Assembly: GCF_041521385.1 (NCBI RefSeq)
Contig: NZ_CP168006.1
Span: 3,915,648-3,979,647, forward strand
Reading direction: 5' to 3'
DNA: 64,000 nucleotides
From: Alcaligenes faecalis
Lineage (GTDB): Bacteria; Pseudomonadota; Gammaproteobacteria; Burkholderiales; Burkholderiaceae_B
A model generated the notes under the pieces. The model was not told where the DNA came from. It saw only the letters and a program-made list of their open reading frames with translations, and did not search any database. Positions 52,801-61,361 of the stretch are shown piece by piece. Position numbers and translations under genes: made by a program. The number at the start of each line of letters is the position of its first letter. Within the stretch, counting starts at the first letter, position 1.

Positions 52801-53025
52801 GCGGAACCGGCTTCCGACCAGCAGGCGGATCTCCGGATGCAGCTTGGCCTGCGCATAGGCGCGTACCACACCGGCCATGGAAGCGTAATCACATAAGGCC
52901 AGCGCCTTGTAGCCCAGCTCGGCGGCGCGGGTGATCAGCTCCTCGGGGTGGGATGCCCCATTCAAGAAGCTGTAATTGGACAGGCAGTCCAGCTCTGAGT
53001 ACAGGAGGTCTATGTGGGGTTTCAT
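49828..53025 (-). CDS. dnaE2: Error-prone DNA polymerase DnaE2 (ImuC)
   Basis: A 1065-residue C-family polymerase that copies damaged DNA in the SOS response with ImuA and ImuB. The N-terminal PHP domain (ELDCLSNYSFLNGASHPEEL) is followed by the palm with PDIDVDFEHQRREDVIQYIY (catalytic Asp pair), GRGSAANSAVCYCLGIT and the finger blocks (HPGGFVISQ, KVDILALGMLSAL), then an OB-fold C-terminus (GLVTTRQRPGTAKGTVFVTL). It lacks the tau-binding tail of DnaE1. It overlaps imuB by four bases (ATGA). Required for damage-induced mutagenesis in related bacteria. Confidence 0.95.
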   Translation of the reverse strand: MKPHIDLLYSELDCLSNYSFLNGASHPEELITRAAELGYKALALCDYASMAGVVRAYAQAKLHPEIRLLVGSRFRFTGAWDSPNPQSTNPEARASNDAQAHELLILPRNKEGYGNLCQFISHLHQSLDLKQEASIDWSFLQQARQGAQQQVLPDCLLIYKPAYGLDSEHIHRQTQRLLELFAGRLFLGVSLHRRDQDMQHLRAVRQAAQTCGVHCAALGGVHMHVRSRQPLHDTLAAIRLKTPVQECGWSLASNAEHHLRTRFQLANLYPAELRETTEHIQALCQFCLSEIKYEYPVEIVPPGLSGIEYLRQETERGAQRRYPKGISDSLRTRLEEELSLIADLGYESYFLTLHDIVGYARSQGILCQGRGSAANSAVCYCLGITEVDPASSHTLFARFISRARAEPPDIDVDFEHQRREDVIQYIYRKYGRQRAALTAVITTYRRRSALRDTGKALSIPPPLIEALIQCDRAWLKDTRIQDEVLARFPECPPGQAHQWLSLTRQLMGFPRHLSQHPGGFVISQTPLHRLVPIQNAAMPGRSVVQWDKDDLDVLGLLKVDILALGMLSALRRCLDSISQQQGKPFRLQDIPLHSAKTFRMIQRADTIGVFQIESRAQMSMLPRLRPTCFYDLVVQIAIVRPGPIQGGMVHPYLERRRDHNKVDYPAPEIRHVLERTLGVPIFQEQAMELAMEAAGFSADKADALRRAMAAWRRRGGLGPFEQELLDGMAAKGYDPEFSQRLFDQISGFGEYGFPESHSASFAKLAWFSAYLKARYPDHFLAALLNSQPMGFYGPSQLVQDARRHGVRVLPVDVQYSRYDSHVCSQPGSPRQVRLGLHMVKGLSEQGAQAIVSYRHNHPERMLNLACLRQELALSAHDQHALAQAHALRSAYSQRRHSVWDARRPSQAGLLSHAETPDHTPDLPHASAGLEVLSDYQAVGLSLNHHPVSLLRTQLAPLRFSTAEQLNQTCPDRRLARACGLVTTRQRPGTAKGTVFVTLEDETGSVNVIVREALAQAQSQALLQSRLLGVYGVWQRDGRVCHLIARRLVSMNHLIGSLLARSRDFQ

Positions 53026-54314
53026 CCGAAGACTCCGTGTAGATACCAGGTGTGTTCCTGGCTCAAGTCTCTATAGACCCAGTACAAGCGTCCTTGTGGA
53101 CATAGCGCAATAAAGTAGTCCCGTTGTTGATGCCCGTCATGACTCCACCAGCCTGTCTGTATCCGCTCCGGGCCTTGAACCAGGCGCAGACGCTGATTAT
53201 CCAGAAGCGGGGATTGCTGATCGTGTTGTAAAGGCTGCGCCGGTTCCAGCATCCAGCAGGGACGTTGCAAGGCCGGGCTGCTGGCATCGCTAGGATCGCT
53301 AGGCTGGCTGCTGGACAAGGGCAGCCATTGATTCGCTTGTTCCGGTAAATAACTGGCCTGCGCGGCAGGCGTCAATATCTGTTCAGCCCCTAGTCTGGCC
53401 TGCAAACGTTCCAGAAGTTGTTGATCTTGCTCTTGCCAATGATGCGCATCGGGAAACAGGCTGCTGGCATGGGTTTGGCGCGGGTGCAACTGTTGGGCGT
53501 GCAGCACCATGCTTTGCACGGCGGCCTGCAATTGAAGTTGCTGGAACTGTTCTTGCCATACAGGCAGAAAGTCCTGACTGCGCCAGCAGGACCGGGCCAT
53601 CTGCAACTCCAGGCGGGTGGCGGTGGGATAGTCCTTGTATCGTTCCGTGTGAAGCACCAGTTCCAGGCGTCCACAAGCCAGTTGATATTGCTTCAGCCAG
53701 ACCTCCAACTGGATCAACAGGCGGTTCAAGGCCCGCAAGACGGTGGGTTTGGTATTGGACGGGGTGTCCATTTCCAGCCGTCGCGTAAATTGTGGGGTGG
53801 CATGCACCCATTCCAGTGTCCAGCTTTGTGTGCCGTAGGCTTGGTCCAATCGCAATAAAAGATCGCGCAATCCGCGCTGGGACAGACCATCACGGGGGAG
53901 TTGATGTAACTGGCCCAGGGTATGGCAGCCCAGACTATGCAGCCATTGCAACTGGTCGGCAGGTGGAGCCAATAAGTGGATGGGAAGCGGATCCAAGCAG
54001 CTTGACAAACGACGCACGCACCGGCGCCGCTTGCGCTCAGACAAAGCCAGCAAGCAGGCGGCGCGCGCAGTCGGCGCCAGGGCCAGACAGGGCTGGGGGA
54101 TAAGCGTGTGCAAATCAGTCCGAACCTGTTGATACAGACGGCGCAAGCCACCAAACAGCCGGATGCTGGCACGGATATTCAGCACCCATAAATTGGTTTG
54201 AATCCGTGCCAGTTGGGGGCTGTAGCGCAGCAAAATAGCTTGGATATCGTCCTGCTGCTCGGGGCTGGCCTCAGGCGTAAGCAGGCTCTGGGGCAGTTGC
54301 AGGCACAGGTACAT
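53022..54314 (-). CDS. imuB: Y-family polymerase-like protein ImuB
   Basis: A 430-residue protein of the inactive Y-family branch that bridges DnaE2 to the beta clamp. The N-terminal MYLCLQLPQSLL and SIRLFGGLRRLYQQVRTD segments correspond to the palm, but the catalytic Asp/Glu of active Y-family enzymes are not in place. LHQLPRDGLSQRGLRDLLLRLDQ fits the helix-hairpin-helix thumb region. A beta-clamp motif could not be assigned with certainty. The start lies 43 bases inside the imuA end, giving a long overlap and translational coupling. Confidence 0.88.
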   Translation of the reverse strand: MYLCLQLPQSLLTPEASPEQQDDIQAILLRYSPQLARIQTNLWVLNIRASIRLFGGLRRLYQQVRTDLHTLIPQPCLALAPTARAACLLALSERKRRRCVRRLSSCLDPLPIHLLAPPADQLQWLHSLGCHTLGQLHQLPRDGLSQRGLRDLLLRLDQAYGTQSWTLEWVHATPQFTRRLEMDTPSNTKPTVLRALNRLLIQLEVWLKQYQLACGRLELVLHTERYKDYPTATRLELQMARSCWRSQDFLPVWQEQFQQLQLQAAVQSMVLHAQQLHPRQTHASSLFPDAHHWQEQDQQLLERLQARLGAEQILTPAAQASYLPEQANQWLPLSSSQPSDPSDASSPALQRPCWMLEPAQPLQHDQQSPLLDNQRLRLVQGPERIQTGWWSHDGHQQRDYFIALCPQGRLYWVYRDLSQEHTWYLHGVFG

Positions 54315-55008
54315 GAGACGGAATGGCCGCTGGCGGCATCAAGGTGTGGTGGGGGGCCAAAGCAATGCTGTTCTTGCAAGGCGGCCCCCGTCGTTTACGG
54401 ATATGGATATCCAGCCAAGGCTGTCCTTGCTGGTCTTGCCGAGTCTGAAGTTCCAGGCGTAGCAGGGCCGGGCTATTGGCCTGGCTGTGCGCCGGACGCA
54501 AACAAAAAAACAGGCTGTCGCTTTGGCTGGCTAATAGCTGCAACTGACGCAAGGCCGCTAAAGGCACATGGGCAGGCAGCCAACTCAACACGGCAGCGCA
54601 GTGGCCGTGGCGCAGGGCCTGGGCACTGGCCCACAAGGTGTCGTTCAGGTGTTGGCTGCGTATCCAGATCATTCGGGCGGGCAAGGCGTTGTCCGATGGA
54701 GGGTCTTGCCGAGTCGTAGTAGGGATACCGCGCCATCGCTGTTGCATGGGTTGATAGGGCGGGGCCACTAAAACGCGCCAGCGTTCTGCTGGCAGAGTAC
54801 TCAAGGCCGGTAACAACAAAGACAAGGCACCACTGTCCTGGGGGGCATGCAGTTCGATCAGGCTGCCCACCGGCCAGCCGCCTCCTGGTAATTCGGCATC
54901 CAGGGAGTCAAAGCCGCTGGACAGGCAGGCGCCTGCGGCATGCGCATAATGCTTGCCCGTCCAAAGGGAAGGATGAAGGTCTAAAAGGGAACGAAGTGCG
55001 CTTGCCAT
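54271..55008 (-). CDS. imuA: SOS mutagenesis protein ImuA
   Basis: A 245-residue RecA-like protein, first gene of the LexA-controlled imuA-imuB-dnaE2 operon. Recognisable parts are GFDSLDAELPGGGWPVGSLIEL near the N-terminus, which is the SulA/ImuA-type RecA-fold start, and RMIWIRSQHLNDTLWASAQAL. ImuA binds ImuB and RecA in studied species. No standard Walker A is evident, as is usual for the family. The LexA box at 55026-55041 lies 18 bases upstream of the start. Confidence 0.88.
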   Translation of the reverse strand: MASALRSLLDLHPSLWTGKHYAHAAGACLSSGFDSLDAELPGGGWPVGSLIELHAPQDSGALSLLLPALSTLPAERWRVLVAPPYQPMQQRWRGIPTTTRQDPPSDNALPARMIWIRSQHLNDTLWASAQALRHGHCAAVLSWLPAHVPLAALRQLQLLASQSDSLFFCLRPAHSQANSPALLRLELQTRQDQQGQPWLDIHIRKRRGPPCKNSIALAPHHTLMPPAAIPSHVPVPATAPEPAYA

Positions 55009-55025
55009 AGAGATACTCCTGATTG

Positions 55026-55041
55026 CTGTATAAATATACAG
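55026..55041. promoter_or_regulatory. LexA (SOS) box upstream of imuA
   Basis: CTGTATAAATATACAG is a 16-base site fitting the CTGT-N8-ACAG consensus. It lies in the 115-base interval between imuA and the divergent gene at 55124, so LexA could affect both promoters. Confidence 0.9.
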
Positions 55042-55123
55042 TAAATTTGTTTGCCAGCAAACCAGGAGTCTGTTTCACGGCAGAACTTTTATATACTGTG
55101 GCCTTCTTGTTTGGCGCTCTCGC

Positions 55124-55738
55124 ATGAATTCTTCCGCTTCCTCCCGTCCAGGCCGTTGCGCTCAATGCCAGCGGCCTTTGGCTCGTTGCTTGTGTGCCTT
55201 GATTCCTTCGATAGAAGCGGCGTGCCCTGTGCTGATTTTGCAGCATCACTCCGAAGCGCGGCATGCACTCAATACGGCGCGTCTGGCGTATTTGGGTTTG
55301 AGGGGGGCAGAGCTGTGGGTGGGGGAGCAGTTTGAAGAGCTGGGGGCGCGTCTGGCACAGGCGCATCGCCCTGTGTTGTTGTTTCCGGGGCCAGAGGCCA
55401 AGGTGGCGGGGGTAACAGGAGCAGAAGAAAAACCGGATTTGATCGTGGTGCCGGATGGCACCTGGCGCAAGGCAAGGCTGATTTTGCACCGCAATCCGGT
55501 CTTGCAAACGCTGCCGTATTGGAAGCTGCCTGAAGGGGAGGTGTCACGCTACAGGCTGCGTAAAGCGCCCGACCCTCAGGCCGTGTCCACCTTGGAAGCG
55601 ATTGTCCGGCTGATGCAGACGCTGGAGCCAAAGCGGGATTTCAGCCCTTTGCTACGACCTTTCGAGCAGTTGATCGAAGAGCAGATCCAGGCCATGGGCC
55701 AGGAGACGTATCAGCGTAACTATCTTACTTCCAGGTGA
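55124..55738 (+). CDS. DTW-domain tRNA-uridine aminocarboxypropyltransferase (TapT-like)
   Basis: A 204-residue protein of the DTW family that adds an aminocarboxypropyl group from SAM to uridine 47 of tRNA (acp3U). The N-terminal zinc motif is CAQCQRPLARCLC; the SAM domain shows VVPDGTWRKARLIL (the DTW-type motif, here DGTW), then SRYRLRKAPDPQAVSTLEAI. Length and order match YfiP/TapT of E. coli. It is divergent from imuA; the last codons overlap the convergent gene by 14 bases. Confidence 0.9.
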   Translation: MNSSASSRPGRCAQCQRPLARCLCALIPSIEAACPVLILQHHSEARHALNTARLAYLGLRGAELWVGEQFEELGARLAQAHRPVLLFPGPEAKVAGVTGAEEKPDLIVVPDGTWRKARLILHRNPVLQTLPYWKLPEGEVSRYRLRKAPDPQAVSTLEAIVRLMQTLEPKRDFSPLLRPFEQLIEEQIQAMGQETYQRNYLTSR

Positions 55739-56144
55739 AGTTCAGTTCGCGGGACTGGCCTTCAACAATACTGGCCTGGCGTTCCTGGGTTTGACCCTGA
55801 TAAGTGGCAAACACCTTGTAATTGCCAGGGGCAAGACGAATCAGACAGTAGGGGCCGTCGATCAGGCTGTTCAGCACCGTTTGGTCGCCACTGTTACGGA
55901 TGACGAGCTGCACATCGGAAATAAAGCCGACACGCTCGCCTTGATTTGCTGAGAAGTTGACAGACAAGGGGAAGGAGTTGCGCACCATGCGAAACAATTG
56001 AGCCTCATCGCTGCCTATTCCGCCGCTAATGTATTCGGTTGATCCGTAGTATTGGCTGGGCGGCAGTTCCTGGGAATGCACGATGGGACTGCTCAATAAG
56101 GCCAGCGACATGGCAATGCCAATCAAAGAAAGAGGAGGATTCAT
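55725..56144 (-). CDS. Secreted protein with a carboxypeptidase-regulatory-like fold
   Basis: A 139-residue protein with signal peptide ending near PIVHSQ. The C-terminal ~80 residues (VQLVIRNSGDQTVLNSLIDGPY, CLIRLAPGNYKVFATYQGQTQERQ) have the strand pattern of carboxypeptidase-regulatory-like or transthyretin-type domains (LxPGxYxV). Two repeated GYxx-like turns are not evident. It starts in the stop of the NRDE gene (ATGA), indicating cotranscription. Function not known. Confidence 0.7.
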   Translation of the reverse strand: MNPPLSLIGIAMSLALLSSPIVHSQELPPSQYYGSTEYISGGIGSDEAQLFRMVRNSFPLSVNFSANQGERVGFISDVQLVIRNSGDQTVLNSLIDGPYCLIRLAPGNYKVFATYQGQTQERQASIVEGQSRELNFTWK

Positions 56145-57034
56145 GAGATTTCCTTGCTTGAAGTGGAAAGGCGAAGCGGGCCATTAGTGGCTCTGTTGCT
56201 GTTATGTGAGGGGGCAGGCAGGCTGTCAGGATGAAAGCTGGGCCATATAAAAGGCCAGTCATGCTGTCGGATGGGTTCAGCGCGCGCATTGAAACTGCGT
56301 TCACGCAGCATCCCGTGCCCATGCTGATTGAGTGTAATCACGGTAGTGCAGCGGGTGCCGTACTCGGGGCTGACAATAAATGGGCTGCTTAACAAGCGTT
56401 CGTGCTCAAGGCTCAGGCCGGTTTGGGGCAAGTCGGCATCGGCTGCCACTTCTTGATTACGTAAGCCCTGGAACAAGCCTTCTACCGCTTGCGGCGAGCC
56501 ATCAAAATGCTGCGCCTGCAGGGTTTCTTTCAGGAACAGGCTTTTGGGCCACGGTGTGTTAAGCCAGGCATTGCTCAAAACATGTACACCCGGCTCCAGC
56601 CTATGTGGGCTGCTGCTGGGGTGGCGATTGCTGTAATACCCCAGACGTAAGGGCCGTTGCGTGTCAGGCCACTCCAGAACAAAAAGGTTGAAACCTGCGT
56701 AGTCAGCCCCTTCCTGGGCCAACTGTTCCAGATACTCGGCGGGGCGACGCTCACCCATCAGAAACGGCGGGATCAGCTCGCCGCGCGAACGTCGCTTGCG
56801 GTTGTTGCTGCCCGGCGCTTCGCGGTAATTGGTTAGCAGGGCCAGCCGTCCACCGCTTTGTGTCAGGCCCAGCCAAGTGCCTCCGGCTTGCAGGTCCCGA
56901 CCCGCCAGAATCTGGGGCTCGTTTTGCCAGGGCTGAGCCGGCTGGCTGGGACGAGCATGATATTCGTCGCGATTGGTCGCAATAATCAGCGGCCAATCTG
57001 CATTAACTCCGACGGCGATATAAGCGATGCACAT
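56141..57034 (-). CDS. NRDE-family protein (TANGO2-like)
   Basis: A 297-residue protein. It begins MCIAYIAV with a Cys at position 2, as in Ntn-hydrolase-like members, and contains the defining NRDE motif (IIATNRDEYHARPS), then GRDLQAGGTWLGLTQSGG and LTNYREAPG. The C-terminal half includes SLEHERLLSSPFIVSPEYGTR-like text. Homologues are found widely, including human TANGO2, linked to lipid or heme metabolism; the bacterial function is unknown. The operon continues with the small secreted protein downstream. Confidence 0.9.
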   Translation of the reverse strand: MCIAYIAVGVNADWPLIIATNRDEYHARPSQPAQPWQNEPQILAGRDLQAGGTWLGLTQSGGRLALLTNYREAPGSNNRKRRSRGELIPPFLMGERRPAEYLEQLAQEGADYAGFNLFVLEWPDTQRPLRLGYYSNRHPSSSPHRLEPGVHVLSNAWLNTPWPKSLFLKETLQAQHFDGSPQAVEGLFQGLRNQEVAADADLPQTGLSLEHERLLSSPFIVSPEYGTRCTTVITLNQHGHGMLRERSFNARAEPIRQHDWPFIWPSFHPDSLPAPSHNSNRATNGPLRLSTSSKEIS

Positions 57035-57119
57035 GTGCCGATTGTAGGATGGCTATGCAGGCTTTGGTAGCGGAAGTACCGCCAAGTTCCGCTTTTTTTC
57101 TCGGTATTTGAAAGGGCCG

Positions 57120-58067
57120 TTAAGAGGATGCGTAGTCTTGTGCCAGGCGCACGACAGTAACACCGGGACGAAGTTGGCGTAGTGAGGGCATGACCAAGGT
57201 GCAGTGGTCGTAGGGCGTCAGCAAAGGCTGGCCATCGGCTTGCCCAATCGGTGTGCCTGCCTTGGTCAAGGTTTCCAGGCCTTGCCAGTTCTCACTAAAA
57301 CTGACATGCATTGAAGGAGCGACAATGGCATGGGTAACTTGCAAAATGCGCTGCCGATCGGGTGAGGCTCGACGCCAGTCCGAAGGCAAATCCTCTTCTT
57401 CCACAATGTCGGAGGCGATCAGAAAGCGGGCAATCAGGTCCAGTGCGATGGCAGGCGTATCCGGATCACCATGAAAGCCACACTCCAATAGCAAGGAGCG
57501 GGTCTCATCGGCATTGGGGTCAGAGAAACGGCCGTAATCGCGCATGCGTACGCCGTCCTTGTGGCCTGTATCCACAATGACATGCTCGGGGGCGCCCAGG
57601 GTTTGCGCCAGCTCGATATTGCGCGCCAAGGTGCCGGTCAATAACAAGGGGGCGCTGGGTTCATGCATGGAGTGCAGATCCAGCAACCAGTCAGCTTGCT
57701 CCAGCCAAGGCAAGATGGCCCGTGCACGGCGCTGCTCTTGTGTCTGTGTTTGTGACAGCTTCTGATCGCTCCAGACGCGATTCATGTCTTCATCCACGTA
57801 GCGGCTGGCGTCGTGCTGCGCAGGGTCAAAGCGATCAAAGGCGTCCAGATTGCAAAAGGCCAGAATCAGTTTGCCGCGACGAGGCTGTAGTCCGCTGGCC
57901 AACATGGTTTTCAAGGCCCAGGCGCCGCACAGTTCGTTGCCGTGTATCAGGGCGCTGATCATCACGGTGCGGCCTGCCTTGCCAGAGTCCAGACACCATA
58001 GGCCGGGAGTGTCGGTATTACCCCGCCGTTCTTCGTGGATGTCAGGGAAAGAAAGAGAAAATTGCAT
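57120..58067 (-). CDS. M14-family deacylase, succinylglutamate desuccinylase/aspartoacylase-like
   Basis: A 315-residue zinc hydrolase. ALIHGNELCGAW (zinc His and Glu), DLHSMHEPSAPLL (second zinc His) and LLLECGFHGD (catalytic Glu) are the AstE/ASPA motifs, with a C-terminal beta domain. These enzymes remove an acyl group from an N-acyl amino acid. It follows the solute receptor by 45 bases on the same strand, so the receptor may bind the acyl amino acid or a product. Confidence 0.88.
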   Translation of the reverse strand: MQFSLSFPDIHEERRGNTDTPGLWCLDSGKAGRTVMISALIHGNELCGAWALKTMLASGLQPRRGKLILAFCNLDAFDRFDPAQHDASRYVDEDMNRVWSDQKLSQTQTQEQRRARAILPWLEQADWLLDLHSMHEPSAPLLLTGTLARNIELAQTLGAPEHVIVDTGHKDGVRMRDYGRFSDPNADETRSLLLECGFHGDPDTPAIALDLIARFLIASDIVEEEDLPSDWRRASPDRQRILQVTHAIVAPSMHVSFSENWQGLETLTKAGTPIGQADGQPLLTPYDHCTLVMPSLRQLRPGVTVVRLAQDYASS

Positions 58068-58112
58068 GGTGAAGACTCCAGCGCCCCAGTTGTCAGCCAG
58101 GGCGCGTGTGTT

Positions 58113-59102
58113 TTACTCGGCCTGCAGTTTGGCCAGCTCGACCAGACGGGCGTATTTGTTGACCTCTTTGGCCTGAAACTCGGCCGCGTTCATGCCGGGG
58201 GCGTAGAGCGTAGCCCCATTTGATTGCATCTTCTCTTGCAAAGTGGGGGATTGCAGGCTGCTGTCCAAGGCTTGACGCAAGGTGTGGGTGACGGACTCGG
58301 GCAAATCCTTGGGACCATACAGACCAAACCAGACGTTGATATCGACTTTTTCAAAGCCGGGGGTGTCGGACAAAGGAGGAATTTCCGGGGCGGCAGCAGA
58401 GGCCTTGGTTTCAGTAATGCCCAAAGGCACAATGGCGCCGGCGCGAGCCTGTTGCAAACCGGAGGACAGCACAAGGTACGCGGTGTCCAGTTGTCCGCTC
58501 ATCAAATCCGACACCAGTGGAGGGACGCCGCGATAGGGCACGTGCATGGCGGTGGTGCCGGTCGAGGCATTTACCATTTCACCAGCCAGGTGCAAGGTGG
58601 TACCGACACCCGAGGAGCCAAAACTGAAGGCCTCCGGTTCGGCAGCGCGCAGCTTTTGGGCATAGTCTGCGGCAGAGCGAATACCCGATTTTTGGGAAGC
58701 GGCCAGCAACAAAGGTTGGGACGCAATCATGCCAATAGGCGTGAAGTCCTGTTGTCCGTTGTAACGCACGGCCTTGTTGATCATGCCCGCAATGATCATT
58801 TCGTTGGTGGAGCCGAGCAGCAGGGTATAGCCGTCGGCGGCGGCACGCTGTACGCGTTGGGCGCCAATGGTGCCACCCGCACCGCCTGCATTTTCCACGA
58901 CGACGCTTTGACCCAGGCGGCTGCTGAGTTCCTCGGCCAGCAGACGCGCAGTCAAGTCCACACTGCCGCCGGCAGGGTAACCCACGACCAGCGTCAGGGC
59001 GCGCGCAGGATACGTATCAGCATGGCTGATGGAGGCTTGCAGCAGGCTGCAGGCGCCCAGAAGGCCAAGAACCAGACTGCGCTTGGAAAAGGAAAAAGAC
59101 AT
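58113..59102 (-). CDS. Tripartite tricarboxylate transporter receptor (Bug/TctC family)
   Basis: A 329-residue periplasmic binding protein. The signal peptide ends near ASISHA. The mature N-terminus TYPARALTLVVGYPAGGSVDLTARLLAEEL is the Bug signature, followed by VVVENAGGAGGTIGAQRV and PYRGVPPLVSDLMSGQLD. Many Alcaligenaceae have dozens of orphan receptors without adjacent TctAB membrane genes; none is seen here. Upstream lies a LysR-type regulator on the same strand, 157 bases away, which may control it. Confidence 0.93.
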   Translation of the reverse strand: MSFSFSKRSLVLGLLGACSLLQASISHADTYPARALTLVVGYPAGGSVDLTARLLAEELSSRLGQSVVVENAGGAGGTIGAQRVQRAAADGYTLLLGSTNEMIIAGMINKAVRYNGQQDFTPIGMIASQPLLLAASQKSGIRSAADYAQKLRAAEPEAFSFGSSGVGTTLHLAGEMVNASTGTTAMHVPYRGVPPLVSDLMSGQLDTAYLVLSSGLQQARAGAIVPLGITETKASAAAPEIPPLSDTPGFEKVDINVWFGLYGPKDLPESVTHTLRQALDSSLQSPTLQEKMQSNGATLYAPGMNAAEFQAKEVNKYARLVELAKLQAE

Positions 59103-59259
59103 GATGTGCTCCCCGTTCGATGGATAGGTCTCCGAGCAGCAGCCAGGGCGGCGCTGCGGGCCTGTATATCCTTAGTTATGAATGGGTATTGTGTTCGTTG
59201 TTGCTATGTGTGATGTGCTATTAGGGCACATGCTCGTGCTTTTTCGGTTGGCCGAATGA

Positions 59260-60174
59260 TCAACGACCTTGCTGGGTAAACGTCCAGACAGATTCAGCCA
59301 GGTCCGAGAGCGGAGCCCGGGAACGGTACAGGCGCACCTCAAAGGCAATTTCATCGCCTTTGCCGCCCAATTGCACCAGGGTGCCGCGACGACATTCATT
59401 GGCAATCATGGACAGGGGTAACCAGGCGACCCCCATGCCTTTCAATACGGAACCCATTGCGGTATCGAGCGAGTCGCAACGCACCGTGCTGACCAGGGGG
59501 TAGGGGAAATGGTGCAGCTTGTCACCCAGAATGCGGGCCATGGCCAAGCCGCCGGAATAGGAGATCAAAGGAATACTGCGCCCACTATCGGCATTGAGTT
59601 CATACAAAGGCATGCCATTCTTGCGGCGCTGACAGGTAGGCACGAGCTTGTCGGTGGCAATCGTCATGTAGGTGACGTGCTCGGCCAGCAGTTCAATCGA
59701 CAAGGCGGGGTGCTCATAACAGCACAGAAAGTCGGTTTTGCCTTGGGCCAGCAGCTTGGCCATATCGGCCATCATGCCGGTGCTGATGTCGATGGGGACA
59801 TGGGCCGACAAAGGGGCGTGGCTGCCTTTTTGCAGACGGCTGACCCAGTCCGTGACCAAGGTGCGCGCCAGACTGCGGCCGGTGGCAATGCGCAAGCTGC
59901 CTTGTCCGGTCTGGTCCGAGGCCTGCAATTGCCGACGTACGCGGTTCAACTGCTCCAGCACTTGATTGGCCGTGTTGTAGAACACCTGTCCTTCCGGCGT
60001 CAGCGTGATGGGCAGGCTGTTGCGTTTCACCAGAGGCGTTCCTACCCAGGCTTCCAAGGCTCGAATGCGGCGCCCAAATGCCGGATGCGTGACATGGCGC
60101 TGTTCTGCGGCCCGAACAAAACTGCCCGCACGAGCCAGGGTGACGAAATCTTCAAGCAGTTTGAGCTGGGGCAC
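59260..60174 (-). CDS. LysR-family transcriptional regulator
   Basis: A 304-residue regulator. An N-terminal winged helix (FVTLARAGSFVRAAEQRHVTHPAFGRRIRALEAWVG in parts) and linker helix LTPEGQVFYNTANQVLEQL are followed by the type 2 periplasmic-binding effector domain (LRIATGRSLARTLVTDWV). It probably regulates the receptor and deacylase genes downstream. The start lies 11 bases after the upstream pbpG stop, which suggests read-through from that gene. Confidence 0.92.
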   Translation of the reverse strand: MPQLKLLEDFVTLARAGSFVRAAEQRHVTHPAFGRRIRALEAWVGTPLVKRNSLPITLTPEGQVFYNTANQVLEQLNRVRRQLQASDQTGQGSLRIATGRSLARTLVTDWVSRLQKGSHAPLSAHVPIDISTGMMADMAKLLAQGKTDFLCCYEHPALSIELLAEHVTYMTIATDKLVPTCQRRKNGMPLYELNADSGRSIPLISYSGGLAMARILGDKLHHFPYPLVSTVRCDSLDTAMGSVLKGMGVAWLPLSMIANECRRGTLVQLGGKGDEIAFEVRLYRSRAPLSDLAESVWTFTQQGR

Positions 60175-60185
60175 GGAGAGCGGTC

Positions 60186-61190
60186 TTAAAGCATGGCCAG
60201 TCCGTTGGACTTTTCAACCAGATTGCGGATCCGTACCGCATCACCAATACGCGAATAACGACCCGTGGAGTTCAGCAGCACAATAGCCACTTCACGATCT
60301 TCGATTTTGGTCAGCATGACCAGGCATTCCCCGGCTTCGTTGATAAAGCCGGTTTTGGAAACCTGAATATCCCAGTTGGCGTTTTTCACCAAACGATTGG
60401 TGTTGTTAAATACCAGTTGGCGACCACGCACAGGTTGTACTGAGTACTGGTCATTCGTGGTGTATTGCTGAATACGGGCGTGTTGACTGGTGGCGGTCAG
60501 CAGTTTGACCAGGTCGCGTGGGCTGGCCACATTGTCGCTGGACAAGCCGGTAGGCTCTACAAAACGGGTGTTGCGCATGCCCAAAGCACGTGCCTTGTCA
60601 TTCATGGCGCGCACAAACGCAGGCAGGCCGCCAGGGTAACTGCGACCCAAGGCATGGGCAGCCCGATTTTCCGAGGACATCAAGGCCAGGTGCATCATGT
60701 CGGCACGGTTCAGTTTGGAGCCAACGCGAAGACGTGAGCTGGAGTGTTTGACGCGGTCTACATCTTCGTCGATGATCTCCAGCATTTCATCCATGGGCAG
60801 ACCGGATTCCGCCACGACCAGGGCGGTCATCAGCTTGGTGATGGAGGCAATGGGCCGAACAGCGTCACTGTTTTTTTGATACAGCACGGTGGACGACTCC
60901 AGATCTTGTACAAAGGCAATCTCCGAACGCAGAGCGGCGTGCTGGATCAGGGCGTCGTGTTTGAGGGCATTGAGTGCGCGGCGGCTATCGTTTTCGCTGT
61001 AGCTGATGGGTTGCAGGTTTTTTTCAAAAACCAGATGCGGCACCTTGTAGCTGATGGCCGTGCTGGCGTCATTCAATGCGGATGAATCGGTCAGCGCCAG
61101 TGTTTGCGCGAAAGACGACATCGAAAAAGGCGCTAACAATAAAGCGCATAATGCAGGTCGAATGAGTTTTTTTGTTCTGGCTTGAGGCAT
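60186..61190 (-). CDS. pbpG: D-alanyl-D-alanine endopeptidase (PBP7 type)
   Basis: A 334-residue periplasmic serine endopeptidase that cuts D-Ala-mDAP peptide cross-links in peptidoglycan. The signal peptide ends near MSSFAQ. The three penicillin-binding motifs are SITK (nucleophile Ser, in RPIASITKLMTALV), SEN (in LMSSENRAAHALG) and KTG (in VSKTGFINEAGEC). Length and composition match E. coli PbpG, which has no membrane anchor. It is followed by the LysR gene; AT-rich DNA from 61191 to 61361 separates it from the divergent gene. Confidence 0.92.
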   Translation of the reverse strand: MPQARTKKLIRPALCALLLAPFSMSSFAQTLALTDSSALNDASTAISYKVPHLVFEKNLQPISYSENDSRRALNALKHDALIQHAALRSEIAFVQDLESSTVLYQKNSDAVRPIASITKLMTALVVAESGLPMDEMLEIIDEDVDRVKHSSSRLRVGSKLNRADMMHLALMSSENRAAHALGRSYPGGLPAFVRAMNDKARALGMRNTRFVEPTGLSSDNVASPRDLVKLLTATSQHARIQQYTTNDQYSVQPVRGRQLVFNNTNRLVKNANWDIQVSKTGFINEAGECLVMLTKIEDREVAIVLLNSTGRYSRIGDAVRIRNLVEKSNGLAML

Positions 61191-61342
61191 TTTTCAGTTC
61201 CCGGTAGGCGAGAAACAGAAGGGCGAATAGAATTTATGCACTTATGCTACCAGAAAAAATCTTCTTTATATTAGTATCTTACGACCCAAAGTTAAAAAAA
61301 ATTTAAGATGTCTGTGCCGTATCATTAAGAAACTTATTTTAT

Positions 61343-61358
61343 CTGTATAAAAAAACAG
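61343..61358. promoter_or_regulatory. Second LexA-like box, upstream of the secreted protein gene
   Basis: CTGTATAAAAAAACAG fits CTGT-N8-ACAG and shares CTGTATAAA with the imuA box. It lies three bases before the ATG at 61362, in AT-rich DNA, so chance is possible. A protein binding here would cover the ribosome site region of the gene as annotated. Confidence 0.5.
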
Positions 61359-61361
61359 TCT

